Shown: positions 40,429 to 49,800 of the stretch, piece by piece
Layout: each line of letters begins with the position of its first letter
How positions within the stretch are numbered: position 1 is the first letter of the stretch
From: Gammaproteobacteria bacterium
GTDB lineage: Bacteria > Pseudomonadota > Gammaproteobacteria > Pseudomonadales > Moraxellaceae
Direction: 5' to 3'
Assembly (NCBI GenBank): GCA_028868515.1
Contig: JAGWUI010000006.1
Location: 56,890 to 120,889 of the forward strand
Length of the DNA stretch: 64,000 nucleotides
Notes under the pieces: generated by a model
The model's input: only the letters and a program-made list of their open reading frames with translations
Told to the model about the DNA's origin: nothing
Database searches by the model: none
Program-made: the position numbers and the translations under genes

Positions 40429-41559
40429 TTAACCACGTTCAGCAATCGGCGTGACTTTACGTAGTTCTGGGCCAGTATATTCAGCACTTGGGCGAATGAT
40501 ACGGTTGTCCGCACGTTGTTCCATGACGTGTGCAGCCCAACCTGTTAAACGGCTGATCACGAAAATTGGGGTGAACAGTTTGGTTGGAATACCCATGAAG
40601 TGGTATGCCGATGCGTGGAAGAAGTCTGCGTTACAGAATAGTTTTTTCTCACGCCACATGACTTCTTCACAGCGGACAGACACAGGGTAGAGCACAGTGT
40701 CGCCAACATCCGCCGCCAGTTTTTCTGACCACAGTTTGATGATGCCGTTACGTGGATCGTTGTCTTTGTAGATCGCGTGACCAAAGCCCATGATTTTGTC
40801 TTTACGTGCCAGCATGGCCAACATTTCTTGTTCAGCATGATCTGGGCTGGTGAATTTCTCGATCATATCCATCGCAGCTTCATTTGCACCGCCATGCAAT
40901 GGACCACGCAGTGAACCAATCGCCGCAGTGATGCAAGAATGCATATCAGACAAAGTCGATGCACAAACACGAGCAGTGAATGTTGATGCGTTGAATTCAT
41001 GTTCTGCGTACAGAATCAATGAAACGTTCATGGTTTGAGCATGTAGTGCATTAGGTTTTTCACCTTTCAGCAAATGCAAGAAATGTGAGCCAATGCTGTC
41101 GTCATCCGTTTCAGTCTCGATACGTACGCCGTCATGGCTGAAACGATACCAATAGGTGATGATCGATGGGAATGCCGCGAGTAGGCGGTCAGTTTTGTCT
41201 TGTTGCTCTGCAAAACTGAGTTCAGTTTCGAGATTACCCAGCATTGAACAACCAGTGCGCATCACATCCATTGGATGTGCTTCTTTTGGAATATTTTCCA
41301 AAACAGTTTTCAGGGCTTGTGGTAAGCCGCGTAGAGTTTTCAGTTTTGCTTTGTATGCTGCAAGCTGTGCTTTGGTTGGGAGTTCACCAAAGAAAATCAA
41401 ATACGCAACTTCTTCAAATTCACAATGTTCTGCCAAGTCACGCACGTCATAACCGCGATAAGTCAGGCCTGCACCTTCTTTACCCACGGTTGATAATGCA
41501 GTTTTACCTGCAACTTGACCACGTAAGCCTGCGCCAGAGAGTACTTTTGCTTCTGCCAT
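40429..41559 (-). CDS. prpC: 2-methylcitrate synthase
   Basis: Citrate-synthase-family enzyme that joins propionyl-CoA and oxaloacetate. The 376 residues are typical of the short PrpC form. Catalytic residues are seen in GSLRGPLHGGANEA (His) and KIMGFGHAIYK (His), and an Asp lies in the later CNADFFHAS region. AGLRGQVAGKTALSTVG at the N-terminus is a PrpC signature (GLRGV and the following segment). It lies 59 bp after prpB on the same strand, almost certainly in one operon. Confidence 0.95.
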   Translation of the reverse strand: MAEAKVLSGAGLRGQVAGKTALSTVGKEGAGLTYRGYDVRDLAEHCEFEEVAYLIFFGELPTKAQLAAYKAKLKTLRGLPQALKTVLENIPKEAHPMDVMRTGCSMLGNLETELSFAEQQDKTDRLLAAFPSIITYWYRFSHDGVRIETETDDDSIGSHFLHLLKGEKPNALHAQTMNVSLILYAEHEFNASTFTARVCASTLSDMHSCITAAIGSLRGPLHGGANEAAMDMIEKFTSPDHAEQEMLAMLARKDKIMGFGHAIYKDNDPRNGIIKLWSEKLAADVGDTVLYPVSVRCEEVMWREKKLFCNADFFHASAYHFMGIPTKLFTPIFVISRLTGWAAHVMEQRADNRIIRPSAEYTGPELRKVTPIAERG

Positions 41560-41618
41560 GTTGTTAATTCCTATAGAAACTAAAGAGATTGATCTAAGTT
41601 AAAGGTTTAAAAAAACGA

Positions 41619-42500
41619 TTACTTATCTGCCTTGAACAGCGCATCTAATTTATCTTCGTACGAATGATAATCTAAGAATTGATAGAGTTCTTTGCGCTTT
41701 TGCATCAAATCTAGCACATTCACTTGAGTACCTTCTTTACGAACTGCCTCAAAGACTGCCAATGCTGCTTTTTGCATCGCGCGGGTTCCAGAAAGTGGAT
41801 ACAGAACCATTGCGATGTCTTGTTCACGCAATTGTTCAACGGTGTAATACGGCGTATCACCAAATTCAGTGATATTGGCAAGAACAGGAACTTTGACCGC
41901 ATCACAGACTTTTTTGTACATGGTGATATCAGTCATCGCTTCAGCAAAAATCGCATCCGCACCTGCTTCAACGAATGCACAAGCACGATCTATCACGCCT
42001 TGTAAGCCTTCGGCTTGTAATGAGTCAGTACGTGCCATGATGACGAAATCAGAATCAGTTTTTGCATCGACAGCCGCTTTAACGCGATCAACCATTTCTT
42101 GTTTAGAGACGATTTCTTTGTTTGGACGATGACCACAGCGTTTTTGTGCAACTTGATCTTCGATGTGCACAGCTGCAACACCTGCACGAATCATTTCTTT
42201 TACGGTACGACCAATGTTGAATGCACCACCCCAACCTGTATCGATATCAACGAGTAATGGAGTATCTACAACGCTGGTGATACGGCGTGCATCAATGAGT
42301 ACATCTTCTAATGATGTGATGCCTAAATCTGGCAAACCGTAAGAGTAATTGGCAACCCCTGCGCCTGATAAATAAATGGCTTTATAACCTACTTGCGTCG
42401 CCATCATGGCGGCGTAGGCGTTTACTGTGCCCATGATTTGTAATGGTTTTTCGGCTGCTAAGGCTTCTCTAAAACGTTTACCTGCACTATTTGACATCAA
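41619..42500 (-). CDS. prpB: 2-methylisocitrate lyase
   Basis: PrpB splits 2-methylisocitrate into pyruvate and succinate, the last step of the cycle. The 293-residue product belongs to the isocitrate-lyase/PEP-mutase superfamily. The active-site Cys is in [11 protein letters not shown], and [12 protein letters not shown] contains the Mg-binding Asp. The start may be the second Met (MSNSAGKRF). It is the first gene of the prpBC operon. No GntR-type or sigma-54 prpR regulator is next to it. Confidence 0.96.
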   Translation of the reverse strand: MMSNSAGKRFREALAAEKPLQIMGTVNAYAAMMATQVGYKAIYLSGAGVANYSYGLPDLGITSLEDVLIDARRITSVVDTPLLVDIDTGWGGAFNIGRTVKEMIRAGVAAVHIEDQVAQKRCGHRPNKEIVSKQEMVDRVKAAVDAKTDSDFVIMARTDSLQAEGLQGVIDRACAFVEAGADAIFAEAMTDITMYKKVCDAVKVPVLANITEFGDTPYYTVEQLREQDIAMVLYPLSGTRAMQKAALAVFEAVRKEGTQVNVLDLMQKRKELYQFLDYHSYEDKLDALFKADK

Positions 42501-42684
42501 ATCACTCCTCGAGAATGTGTCCTAGCTGTTGGATCTCAAGCAGACTAGGATTAGATCAATATTTGGAACAGCGTCCATAATTCGCCCGACATTGTAGCTA
42601 ACTTTGCTGCAAAGGTGGCTACAAAGGTGAGAAAACATGGGTGCGGGGGAAGTATATTCCGATTATGCGGAGAATCCAGTACGC

Positions 42685-42711
42685 AAAAAGCCCATCAATG
42701 ATGAGCTTTTA
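42685..42711 (-). terminator. Terminator after the small exported-protein gene
   Basis: An imperfect hairpin: AAAAGC with CATCA, then TGATG with GCTTTT. On the minus strand the stem ends in TTTTTG. It lies 20 bp beyond the stop of the gene at 42731. Confidence 0.6.
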
Positions 42712-42730
42712 TGCCTCTTAGCGCGCTGAA

Positions 42731-43066
42731 TTAGCGCGATACAAAGGGAATCTTGGCGGCGACATATCCATTTCCACTACGTTGATAGTAATGGTTGTGT
42801 GCATAGTAATACGTTTGGTTATTGACTTTCACAATACGATAGCGGTGCGGAAGGGTTTTAATCCATCCACGTTTTGGTGAAGCTTTGTAGTTCGGATGCG
42901 CTTTGTACCATGCGGCATCACGTGCAGAAATTGCTTTATAAGGTACGTTCTTGGGCGCGTTCTGTGGAATTGCTTGTGCGAGCTGCCATGTACTCGCACA
43001 CAAACTCACGACAGTAAGCATTTTTAGACTCGATTTGAGTGCGACGAGACTTGATCGGTTCTTCAA
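42731..43066 (-). CDS. Small exported protein (DUF6515-like)
   Basis: A 111-residue protein with a signal peptide (LKMLTVVSLCASTWQLAQA). The mature part is basic and Tyr-rich. The segment NNQTYYYAHNHYYQRSGNGY resembles the DUF6515 family of periplasmic proteins. Its function is unknown. It is monocistronic, with its own terminator. Confidence 0.6.
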   Translation of the reverse strand: MKNRSSLVALKSSLKMLTVVSLCASTWQLAQAIPQNAPKNVPYKAISARDAAWYKAHPNYKASPKRGWIKTLPHRYRIVKVNNQTYYYAHNHYYQRSGNGYVAAKIPFVSR

Positions 43067-43110
43067 AATACCACCTCTTTTATTTCACTTACTGTAAGCA
43101 AGTCTATCAC

Positions 43111-44019
43111 TTAAGATGGAGACTTTTCATGCTGTGCTTTAAAAAATGCATGGAGCTCATCTTGACTAATTTGACCGTTATGATCTGTATCAATTTCATT
43201 AAAATGTTTGGCAATTTCAGGAGCGCCTGCTTGTGCTTCGCTCAAGCTGATTGATCCATCATGATTGGTATCTAGTTTTTGGAAGCGATTTTCAAAACCT
43301 TTATGATGGTCACCATGATGACGCCAGAAACCATGATGGTGATGCGGTTTAAATGCTAACCATTCCTCAAGCGTGAGTTGACCATCGTGATTGGTATCTG
43401 CTTTTTTGAATTCTTCGGTACGATGCTCAATCATACGTTGTTCATGTTTCGCTTTTTTTGCATCAAAGAATGCTTTGAGCTCGTCTTGGCTCACTAAACC
43501 GTCATGATTGGTATCGATTTCATCAAAGTGCTTCGCGATGCGCGGTGCATAGGATTCAGCTTCTGCTTTACTAATTTGTCCATCGTGATTGGCATCTACT
43601 TTTTTTAGCCATTCTGCTAGGTTCTTACCGTCTGGATGATCGTTTTGATCTTGTTCATCGCGCGGACCTTCTTGTCCATCATGCGGACGATGATCAGGGC
43701 GTGGTGGCTTGAATGCGAGCCATTCTGCGAGGCTGACTTTGCCATCGTGATTGGTGTCGGCTTGCTTGAACATTTCAGTACGGCGCTCGATGCGTTCTTG
43801 TTCATGTTTAGCATGGAATTCTTCCCAACGTGCTTTGCGAGCTGCATGATCGTCAGTTGTTGGTGCTGCGGTTGTTGTTACGGTTGATGCTGCTACTGGT
43901 GTGGTCGTGGTTTCAGCGAAACTCGCAAATGAAATACCACCTAGGCTCATCACCAATGCAGCAATAATTGAATGTTTAAATAATTTCTTTTGAGGTTGTT
44001 TCAAGTGAGATTGTTTCAT
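43111..44019 (-). CDS. Exported six-EF-hand protein
   Basis: A 302-residue protein with a signal peptide (SIIAALVMSLGGISFASFAE) and six canonical 12-residue EF-hand loops: DTNHDGKVSLAE, DANHDGQISKAE, DTNHDGLVSQDE, DTNHDGQLTLEE, DTNHDGSISLSE and DTDHNGQISQDE. All keep the calcium ligands at positions 1, 3, 5 and 12. The loops form two repeats of a three-loop module (EEW-type, EA-type and DEL-type), so an internal duplication of about 130 residues is evident. His-rich linkers (HHHHGFWRHHGDHH) may also bind metal. It is likely periplasmic or secreted, and its role is unknown. Confidence 0.88.
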   Translation of the reverse strand: MKQSHLKQPQKKLFKHSIIAALVMSLGGISFASFAETTTTPVAASTVTTTAAPTTDDHAARKARWEEFHAKHEQERIERRTEMFKQADTNHDGKVSLAEWLAFKPPRPDHRPHDGQEGPRDEQDQNDHPDGKNLAEWLKKVDANHDGQISKAEAESYAPRIAKHFDEIDTNHDGLVSQDELKAFFDAKKAKHEQRMIEHRTEEFKKADTNHDGQLTLEEWLAFKPHHHHGFWRHHGDHHKGFENRFQKLDTNHDGSISLSEAQAGAPEIAKHFNEIDTDHNGQISQDELHAFFKAQHEKSPS

Positions 44020-44232
44020 GGTCTAACTCCGTTTCCGACATGCTGCCGTTGAGTGGGTACATGGCTTAAGTTAACGCTGAAATGTCGGTAGAGTTTGTTG
44101 GAAATAAGGAGGAAATAAGGAGCTATGTGTGAATGTGTGATAAAAATTTATTTTGCCACACAATCACAGCGAAGACCTCGTACAACACAGTATTAGGTTT
44201 CATCCCCCACTATAAAAATGAAGGTCTGATTG

Positions 44233-45738
44233 CTACAAAGTTCCGCATAAGGTATGAACATTATAGGTGCTAGGTTGACCTTGTTTTTGATCAATATCCT
44301 TTCCTTGTAAATAACGCAATGCTTGTGAAAACATATAATCCGTTGTCGTCGCATACGTTTTTGCTAAAACGGGTGGTGGCATATCTTGCTTGCGTTGATT
44401 CATCGCTGTCACAACTTCTGTCCGCTTTGCAGCGCGTTCTTTACGAATTTTTTCCAGTGGGTTATTGGGATCAATGCCTTCAAATTTTGGGTGAGCGTAA
44501 TCGACTTCGTGAAAGTTCAGTGCATCGTCGAGGTCGCCATTTTTACGCTCATCGACCAAATAATCAGGCGTAATGCCGTAACCGTTGACAGGACAGCCAG
44601 ATGGTGTGAAGTAGTTGGCTGTGGTGAGGCGAAGCCCCGTATTATTAATGACAGGTGAGATGGTTTGTACTGACCCTTTTCCGAAGGTTGGCTCACCAAT
44701 AATCGTTGCACGTTTCAGGTCTTGGAGTGCACCTGTGACCAGCTCTGGCGCAGAGATCGTATTGTGGTGTACCAAAACAACAAGCGGAATGGTTTTATAG
44801 ATTTCGGGTAAGTTGGCAAGCGGATCTTGCGTAACGCCATTTTTGGTATTTGAGGCGGTTTTATAATCGTCCAGTGTGGTGTAAAGATAACGTTGCCCTT
44901 CGGTAGAGTTGCCTTTAATGAGCACTGCTTTTTGTTTACCTTGGACAAAAATCGAAACCACGCCAACAGCAGCATTCAAAGATCCACCACCATTGTTACG
45001 CAGGTCTAAAATGAGTCCCTTGAGGTTTGGATCTGTTTTGGCGAGGTCTTGCAGCGCATCGACAGTTTTGGCGACTACGTTTTCATCAAATGAGGAAATA
45101 CGTACCCAGCCATAGTGCGGCGCAACGATACGGTGATAGACAGTCTCGGTTTTGATCTTATCGCGGGTAATGTTGAAGTAGGTTTTTTGCATTCTCGGCA
45201 TGCGTTGTACAGTGATCTTGACCACTGAATTGATTGGGCCTGCCATGCTTTCGGTCATTTCTTTGAAGGTTTTTCCTCTAAAATTTTCACCATTTGCCTC
45301 GACAATTAGGTCATTTGGATGAATATTTGCTTTCTCTGCGGGACTGTTATCCAGCACTTGATAAACGCGGAGTCCATCACCTTCTTGTCCAACGACAACG
45401 CCAATGCCAACGTAGCCTTCAGCGCGCCATGCTTTCCACATATCCGCATATTCAGTCTTGTCCATGAATTGACCGTGTGTGAGCGTGTCAACGGTGCGTT
45501 TAATGCCTTGATTGAGAAATTCATGAACATCAATCGGGGTATACGAGTCCTTTTTGATGGTTTCCACAACGTCTTTGAGTTGGCAGATTTCTGCTTCCCA
45601 ATCGGGAGGACATGGGCTGGCGGCGTAAGCGCCTATGGTATGAAAACCAAAGGCGCATATTGCGATTTGAATTGCTCGGGTCAGGTGAATAAAAGGAAAT
45701 CTGTGCTTTTGAGTGGTCATGAGCATTTTATCTTTCAA
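44233..45738 (-). CDS. Carboxyl-terminal processing protease (S41 family)
   Basis: A 501-residue exported protease of the CtpA/Prc group. A signal peptide (IQIAICAFGFHTIGAYA) is followed by a PDZ domain (GIGVVVGQEGDGLRVYQVL) and the S41 core GLILDLRNNGGGSLNAA. The catalytic Ser is in TISAPELVTGALQD, where other CTPs have SASASE, and the catalytic Lys is in GEPTFGKGSVQT. CTPs clip the C-termini of periplasmic proteins or trim cell-wall hydrolases. The SAPE motif replaces the more usual SASE, but the Ser-Lys dyad is present. It is close downstream of baeR on the same strand, with a 125-bp gap. Confidence 0.9.
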   Translation of the reverse strand: MKDKMLMTTQKHRFPFIHLTRAIQIAICAFGFHTIGAYAASPCPPDWEAEICQLKDVVETIKKDSYTPIDVHEFLNQGIKRTVDTLTHGQFMDKTEYADMWKAWRAEGYVGIGVVVGQEGDGLRVYQVLDNSPAEKANIHPNDLIVEANGENFRGKTFKEMTESMAGPINSVVKITVQRMPRMQKTYFNITRDKIKTETVYHRIVAPHYGWVRISSFDENVVAKTVDALQDLAKTDPNLKGLILDLRNNGGGSLNAAVGVVSIFVQGKQKAVLIKGNSTEGQRYLYTTLDDYKTASNTKNGVTQDPLANLPEIYKTIPLVVLVHHNTISAPELVTGALQDLKRATIIGEPTFGKGSVQTISPVINNTGLRLTTANYFTPSGCPVNGYGITPDYLVDERKNGDLDDALNFHEVDYAHPKFEGIDPNNPLEKIRKERAAKRTEVVTAMNQRKQDMPPPVLAKTYATTTDYMFSQALRYLQGKDIDQKQGQPSTYNVHTLCGTL

Positions 45739-45863
45739 CGGTTCAATATGATGTTCTATCCATGCTGAGAACGATCATGATTTGATGTGGTGGAATCCTT
45801 ATTGATCATTTCAAGCCGATATCCAAGGGCAACCACAAGGGTGCGCCCCCACAGGAATTTTGA

Positions 45864-46562
45864 TTACAGCTCGAGTTTATATCCGACGCCATAGATCGAA
45901 CGAATCACATCTTCAGGCGAAATCAGGGACATTTTTCGGCGTAGGTTTTTGATATGACTGTCAATGGTGCGATCAGTAATAATTCTTTGATCATCATAAA
46001 CATGGTTGATCAGTTGATCACGTTGGAATACGCGTCCAGGTGCATCAGCAAGCGTTTTAAGCAAACGGAATTCAGCTGGTGTCAGTTCAAGGAGTTGATT
46101 GTGATAACGCGCTTCAAAGCGAGCTTCATCCAGTTGTAAGTTGGTCAATGAGGTTGCGACCGCGCCAACTTCCGCCTGAGGAACTCGGCGTAAAATTGCT
46201 TTTACACGCGCCATGACTTCGCGTGGACTAAATGGCTTACAAATATAATCATCTGCGCCAATTTCGAGACCAATCAGTCGGTCAATTTCTTCGACGCGTG
46301 CAGTAATCATGATGATCGGAACATTGCTAATCCGACGAATATCTTTGCAGACATCTAAACCGTCACGCCCTGGGAGCATGAGATCTAAAAGGACGAGGTC
46401 TGGGTGTTCGTGTGCTGGGTGATCTGCATAATATTTGGCGACTTCACGTCCATCAGAGATCCATACCGTTGCATAATTATTGGCAGCGAGATAATCCAAT
46501 AGCACTTGAGCCAGTTTCGGTTCATCCTCAACTACAAGAACTAGCATTTTAGAATCAATCAC
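45864..46562 (-). CDS. baeR: Two-component response regulator BaeR
   Basis: A 232-residue OmpR/PhoB-type regulator, very close to E. coli BaeR ([39 protein letters not shown]). The phosphoacceptor is Asp60 (LLDLMLPG) and the signalling Lys lies in ICKPF. The C-terminal winged helix has [15 protein letters not shown]. BaeR controls envelope-stress and drug-efflux genes in E. coli and in Acinetobacter. It follows baeS by 14 bp, in the same operon. Confidence 0.94.
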   Translation of the reverse strand: MIDSKMLVLVVEDEPKLAQVLLDYLAANNYATVWISDGREVAKYYADHPAHEHPDLVLLDLMLPGRDGLDVCKDIRRISNVPIIMITARVEEIDRLIGLEIGADDYICKPFSPREVMARVKAILRRVPQAEVGAVATSLTNLQLDEARFEARYHNQLLELTPAEFRLLKTLADAPGRVFQRDQLINHVYDDQRIITDRTIDSHIKNLRRKMSLISPEDVIRSIYGVGYKLEL

Positions 46563-46576
46563 GTTCTATTCCTCTT

Positions 46577-48094
46577 TTATGCTGCATCTGCGTCATTCAA
46601 TGGCAATATAATATTAATTTGAACCCCGCCCAATGGCGAGTGTTGTGCGTGAATTTGACCGCCGTGGGCTTGGACTATGGTTTGGCATAATGGCAAGCCC
46701 AAGCCAGCGCCGCCTGTGGCGCGATTGCGTGAACTCTCTACGCGATATAAGCGTTCAAAAATCTTCGGTAATTCCTCATCTGAGACTCCAGGTGCAGAAT
46801 CTTGCAGACTGATCAAAATTTGGTACTGATCTGTGGTAACTTTGAGTTGAACTTGACCACCAGCATCGGTATAGCGCAATGTATTTTCAAGTAAGTTCTT
46901 GAAAAGCTGCGCAAGTCTACGTTCGTCTGCACGTAGGATAATCGCTGATTGGGGCAGAGAGAGCATCCATGATAGTCTTTTGGCGGCGAGTCGCTCTTGG
47001 AACAGATCAGCGACGCGCGTCATGCATTCATTCAAATTGACCGAACTCATGTTGTAGTGTAAGCCACCGACATCGGATAGTGAAATCTGATAAAGATCAT
47101 CGACTAACTGACTGAGGGCTTGAGTTTCTGACTGTAGAGACATGATCGCGGCAGAATCAGGTTTGCGAATCCCATCTTGTATTGCTTCCAACTCACCTTT
47201 CAAAATCGCCAGCGGCGTGCGCAGTTCATGGGAAATATCTGCGACAAACTCACGGCGCATGGTTTCATTGCGCTGCAAAGTGGCGGCGAGGTGATTAAAA
47301 TCCTTCGCGAGTTGTCCAAGCTCATCCTGCTGTTGTACTTGGGTTCGTGTCTCGTAGTGACCCGCAATCAGTTGTTGTGTCGCTTCCGCAAGTCGGCGCA
47401 CAGGGGCAAGAAAGAGTCGCGCAAGAAGCAACGCTGCCACAATCGCTACAAGTGCTGCGGCAATCATGATATAGACGCTGGACTGGAGTTGTTCTGCGAG
47501 GAAGTTCTGCTCACCTAATGTGACACGACGTTGTCGTGGAGAAACTGCAATCCAACCTACGGTATTGCCTTGCACTTGGATCGGGTAACGCAGTGCTGTT
47601 GCTGGGATGTCTGGATTTCCTGCGATCACGATTCCAGCTTCATCCAATAAACTCCAATGCGATGGACGCCGTTGTATGGGAAGCTTGTTGGCTGCATTAG
47701 GATTATTTTTTGTGTTGTTGAGGGTCTCAACATCATCATAATCATCTTTATCATGATCGTTTTTATTCAGTTTGTTTTTGGAAGCTATCAGGTCGTGCTT
47801 AATTTGTTCTGGAGTAAGCTCACGGCGACCTAAATTAGGACGCACAATATCCCGCCAAAACCGAGGGTTATTGCGAATAAAATCCCAACTTTTTTTGTCA
47901 TCATAAATGTCAGCGAGCGTTCTGGTCATGGCTTGTGCGCGTTGGCTATCAAGTTGTGCGCTATACGCATTAAAGCTATGTCTAAGACTCCATGACATTG
48001 CGCCACCCATCGCAAGAATGACGAGCGCGCTGATCCCCAAAATGACGATAAATAATTTGGTGGTAATCGATAGCCGCAAGCGTAAACCATTCAC
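46577..48094 (-). CDS. baeS: Sensor histidine kinase BaeS
   Basis: A 505-residue HK with two membrane helices (about residues 13-35 and 205-225) around a periplasmic sensor domain, then HAMP, HisKA (VADISHELRTPLAIL, His near residue 290) and HATPase (FKNLLENTLRYTD, GLPLCQTIVQAHGG). Homology with E. coli BaeS is clear over the catalytic part. The periplasmic loop carries an extra acidic patch of about 30 residues near residues 105-135 (DHDKDDYDD with flanking Asn/Lys). E. coli BaeS is shorter, at about 467 residues. Confidence 0.92.
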   Translation of the reverse strand: MNGLRLRLSITTKLFIVILGISALVILAMGGAMSWSLRHSFNAYSAQLDSQRAQAMTRTLADIYDDKKSWDFIRNNPRFWRDIVRPNLGRRELTPEQIKHDLIASKNKLNKNDHDKDDYDDVETLNNTKNNPNAANKLPIQRRPSHWSLLDEAGIVIAGNPDIPATALRYPIQVQGNTVGWIAVSPRQRRVTLGEQNFLAEQLQSSVYIMIAAALVAIVAALLLARLFLAPVRRLAEATQQLIAGHYETRTQVQQQDELGQLAKDFNHLAATLQRNETMRREFVADISHELRTPLAILKGELEAIQDGIRKPDSAAIMSLQSETQALSQLVDDLYQISLSDVGGLHYNMSSVNLNECMTRVADLFQERLAAKRLSWMLSLPQSAIILRADERRLAQLFKNLLENTLRYTDAGGQVQLKVTTDQYQILISLQDSAPGVSDEELPKIFERLYRVESSRNRATGGAGLGLPLCQTIVQAHGGQIHAQHSPLGGVQINIILPLNDADAA

Positions 48095-48228
48095 AGGTGC
48101 ATACTCATTTGACTGATGGGAATAAAACCCAATTTGGATAAAAAGATTGCGTCGATTATGCCATTATTTTTATAGATTGTTCGTGACGTTGAGTAGGTGT
48201 ATTGATTGGAATAGATTTCTTTTAGGAA

Positions 48229-48258
48229 TTAAAAAACCGCGATATCGCGGTTTTTTAA
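48229..48258. terminator. Palindromic terminator, baeS side / DUF4442 gene
   Basis: A 30-base perfect palindrome centred on GATATC (arms TTAAAAAACCGC and GCGGTTTTTTAA, 48229-48258). It lies 10 bp beyond the stop of the 48268-48774 gene on the minus strand. Confidence 0.85.
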
Positions 48259-48267
48259 TGAGTGGTC

Positions 48268-48774
48268 TTATGCAGTCTTAGCAGGACGTTTTTTTGGCAC
48301 CCATGCCCAGATCATTTCGCATTCCACAGGATTTTGACCTGTTGCATCGGTGATCACGCATGGCACAGTGACTTCACCTTTCGGTGTGCTGGCAATGCGT
48401 TCACGATCAGCAAGAGACAACGTTGCGGTCGCGATAAGATCGCCTTTGGCGACTTTTTTGTATTCAAGTTTCAATGATTTGATGAGTACCATCGATTCAT
48501 CAGGGATATTCATGCCCACGACAAAACCAGTCGCCGTTTCTGCAATCAGCGCCATCGCAACGGCATGTACGCCTTTAATATGGTTTTGTATAGGACGACG
48601 ATTTTTGATACTGCAAATAACTTTATCTGCTGTGACTAAGTCGTAGCTGATGCCAGCTGTACCAACCATTGGAACGACAGTGCCGAAGGTTTTGGACAGC
48701 ACTTTGGCGCGAACCGCTTGTGGCAGATATTCTGCAGCGGCCGCTATTTTTGCGATCATGTTCTTTTTGCTCAT
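48268..48774 (-). CDS. Hotdog-fold DUF4442 protein
   Basis: A 168-residue protein with a hotdog-like fold (YaaA/DUF4442 group). The HAVAMALIAETATGFVVG helix and the SLKLEYKKVAKGDLIATATL strands are typical. Related proteins act as acyl-CoA thioesterases, but for this group no substrate is established. It is single, between the BaeSR operon and yajQ. Confidence 0.78.
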   Translation of the reverse strand: MSKKNMIAKIAAAAEYLPQAVRAKVLSKTFGTVVPMVGTAGISYDLVTADKVICSIKNRRPIQNHIKGVHAVAMALIAETATGFVVGMNIPDESMVLIKSLKLEYKKVAKGDLIATATLSLADRERIASTPKGEVTVPCVITDATGQNPVECEMIWAWVPKKRPAKTA

Positions 48775-48838
48775 ACTAAATCTTCTCTTGAATTAAAGGA
48801 TGAAAGACGACACATGCTGTTTTCAGCAGAACGCTCAT

Positions 48839-49327
48839 TTAATCTTTAAAGTTGTTGAACTGTAATGGCAAACCAAACTGTTGTTCTTTCAAAAATGCCA
48901 TAATTTGCTGCAAGGTATCGCGTTTTTTGTCAGTGACGCGAATTTTGTCGCCTTGAATCGCGGCTTGGACTTTAATGCCACTGTCTTTAATGGCCTTATT
49001 AATTTTTTTTGCAGTATCTGAGTCAAGGCCATCTTTTAACTTGATGATTTGGTGAATGAATTTTCCAGAAGCTTTCATGTCTTGTGCATCAAGACTTTGA
49101 ATATCGACTTTACGCTTCAGCATGTGGTTTTCTAGCATGGCAAAGACGTTTTCCACTTGCAGCTCACTTTCGCCTACGATTTTAATTTCTTTGGCTTTTT
49201 CATTCAGTTCAATGCTGATTTCTTTACCTCGAAAGTCAAAGCGCGTTTGAATTTCTTTTTGGGTGTTTTGTACAGCATTATTCAGTTCAGGAAGTTCTAA
49301 TTCTGAGACAATATCGAGTGATGGCAT
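48839..49327 (-). CDS. yajQ: YajQ-family cyclic-di-GMP-binding protein
   Basis: A 162-residue protein of the YajQ family (PSLDIVSELELPELNNAVQN at the start, RFDFRGKEISIELNE, IRVTDKKRDTLQQIM). Xanthomonas YajQ-type proteins bind cyclic di-GMP, and E. coli YajQ binds nucleotides. It may respond to the pool affected by the two EAL proteins in this window, but that link is speculative. Confidence 0.95.
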   Translation of the reverse strand: MPSLDIVSELELPELNNAVQNTQKEIQTRFDFRGKEISIELNEKAKEIKIVGESELQVENVFAMLENHMLKRKVDIQSLDAQDMKASGKFIHQIIKLKDGLDSDTAKKINKAIKDSGIKVQAAIQGDKIRVTDKKRDTLQQIMAFLKEQQFGLPLQFNNFKD

Positions 49328-49460
49328 GGTTTAATCTCTACAATGGGTTTTTACAGATGCCGCATTATAGCAAATTGTGTTCATCAATGATGTGCACGAA
49401 CGTGATGAGGCGTGTACGCTGTAAACACGCAAATTTTTAGGGTTAAACAAGGTATTTAAC

Positions 49461-49787
49461 ATGATTCGTGAATTAGCCATTACTGATTTTCCTGCGATTC
49501 AGGAAAAAGCATTACAAGCCCAAGTTTGGGATGTGCGTGATGCCAAATCGTTTGCCGAAGGACATATTGTCGGCGCGGTGAATAAACCGATTGAGCATTT
49601 AGATGCATCAGTTTTGGCCGATCTGCCTGAAGGCGAGCCCGTCTATGTGTTATGCGGTGGTGGCACAAAAGCTGGTCGTGCAATTGCCTTGCTAGAGTCA
49701 CTCGATCCAACCCGTGAATATGTCGAGCTCAAAGGCGGTACACGTGGTGCGCGTGCTGCGGGTTTACCGATTATTGTTGAAGAATAA
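49461..49787 (+). CDS. Single-domain rhodanese-like protein
   Basis: A 108-residue rhodanese-fold protein: WDVRDAKSFAEGHIVGAVN is the entry motif, and the active-site loop with the catalytic Cys is VYVLCGGGTKAGRA, so sulfurtransferase activity is possible. It could also be a phosphatase-like or regulatory variant. It lies 13 bp upstream of dinB and is probably cotranscribed with it, an unusual partner for a DNA polymerase. Confidence 0.85.
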   Translation: MIRELAITDFPAIQEKALQAQVWDVRDAKSFAEGHIVGAVNKPIEHLDASVLADLPEGEPVYVLCGGGTKAGRAIALLESLDPTREYVELKGGTRGARAAGLPIIVEE

Positions 49788-49800
49788 TCGTTGACACATC

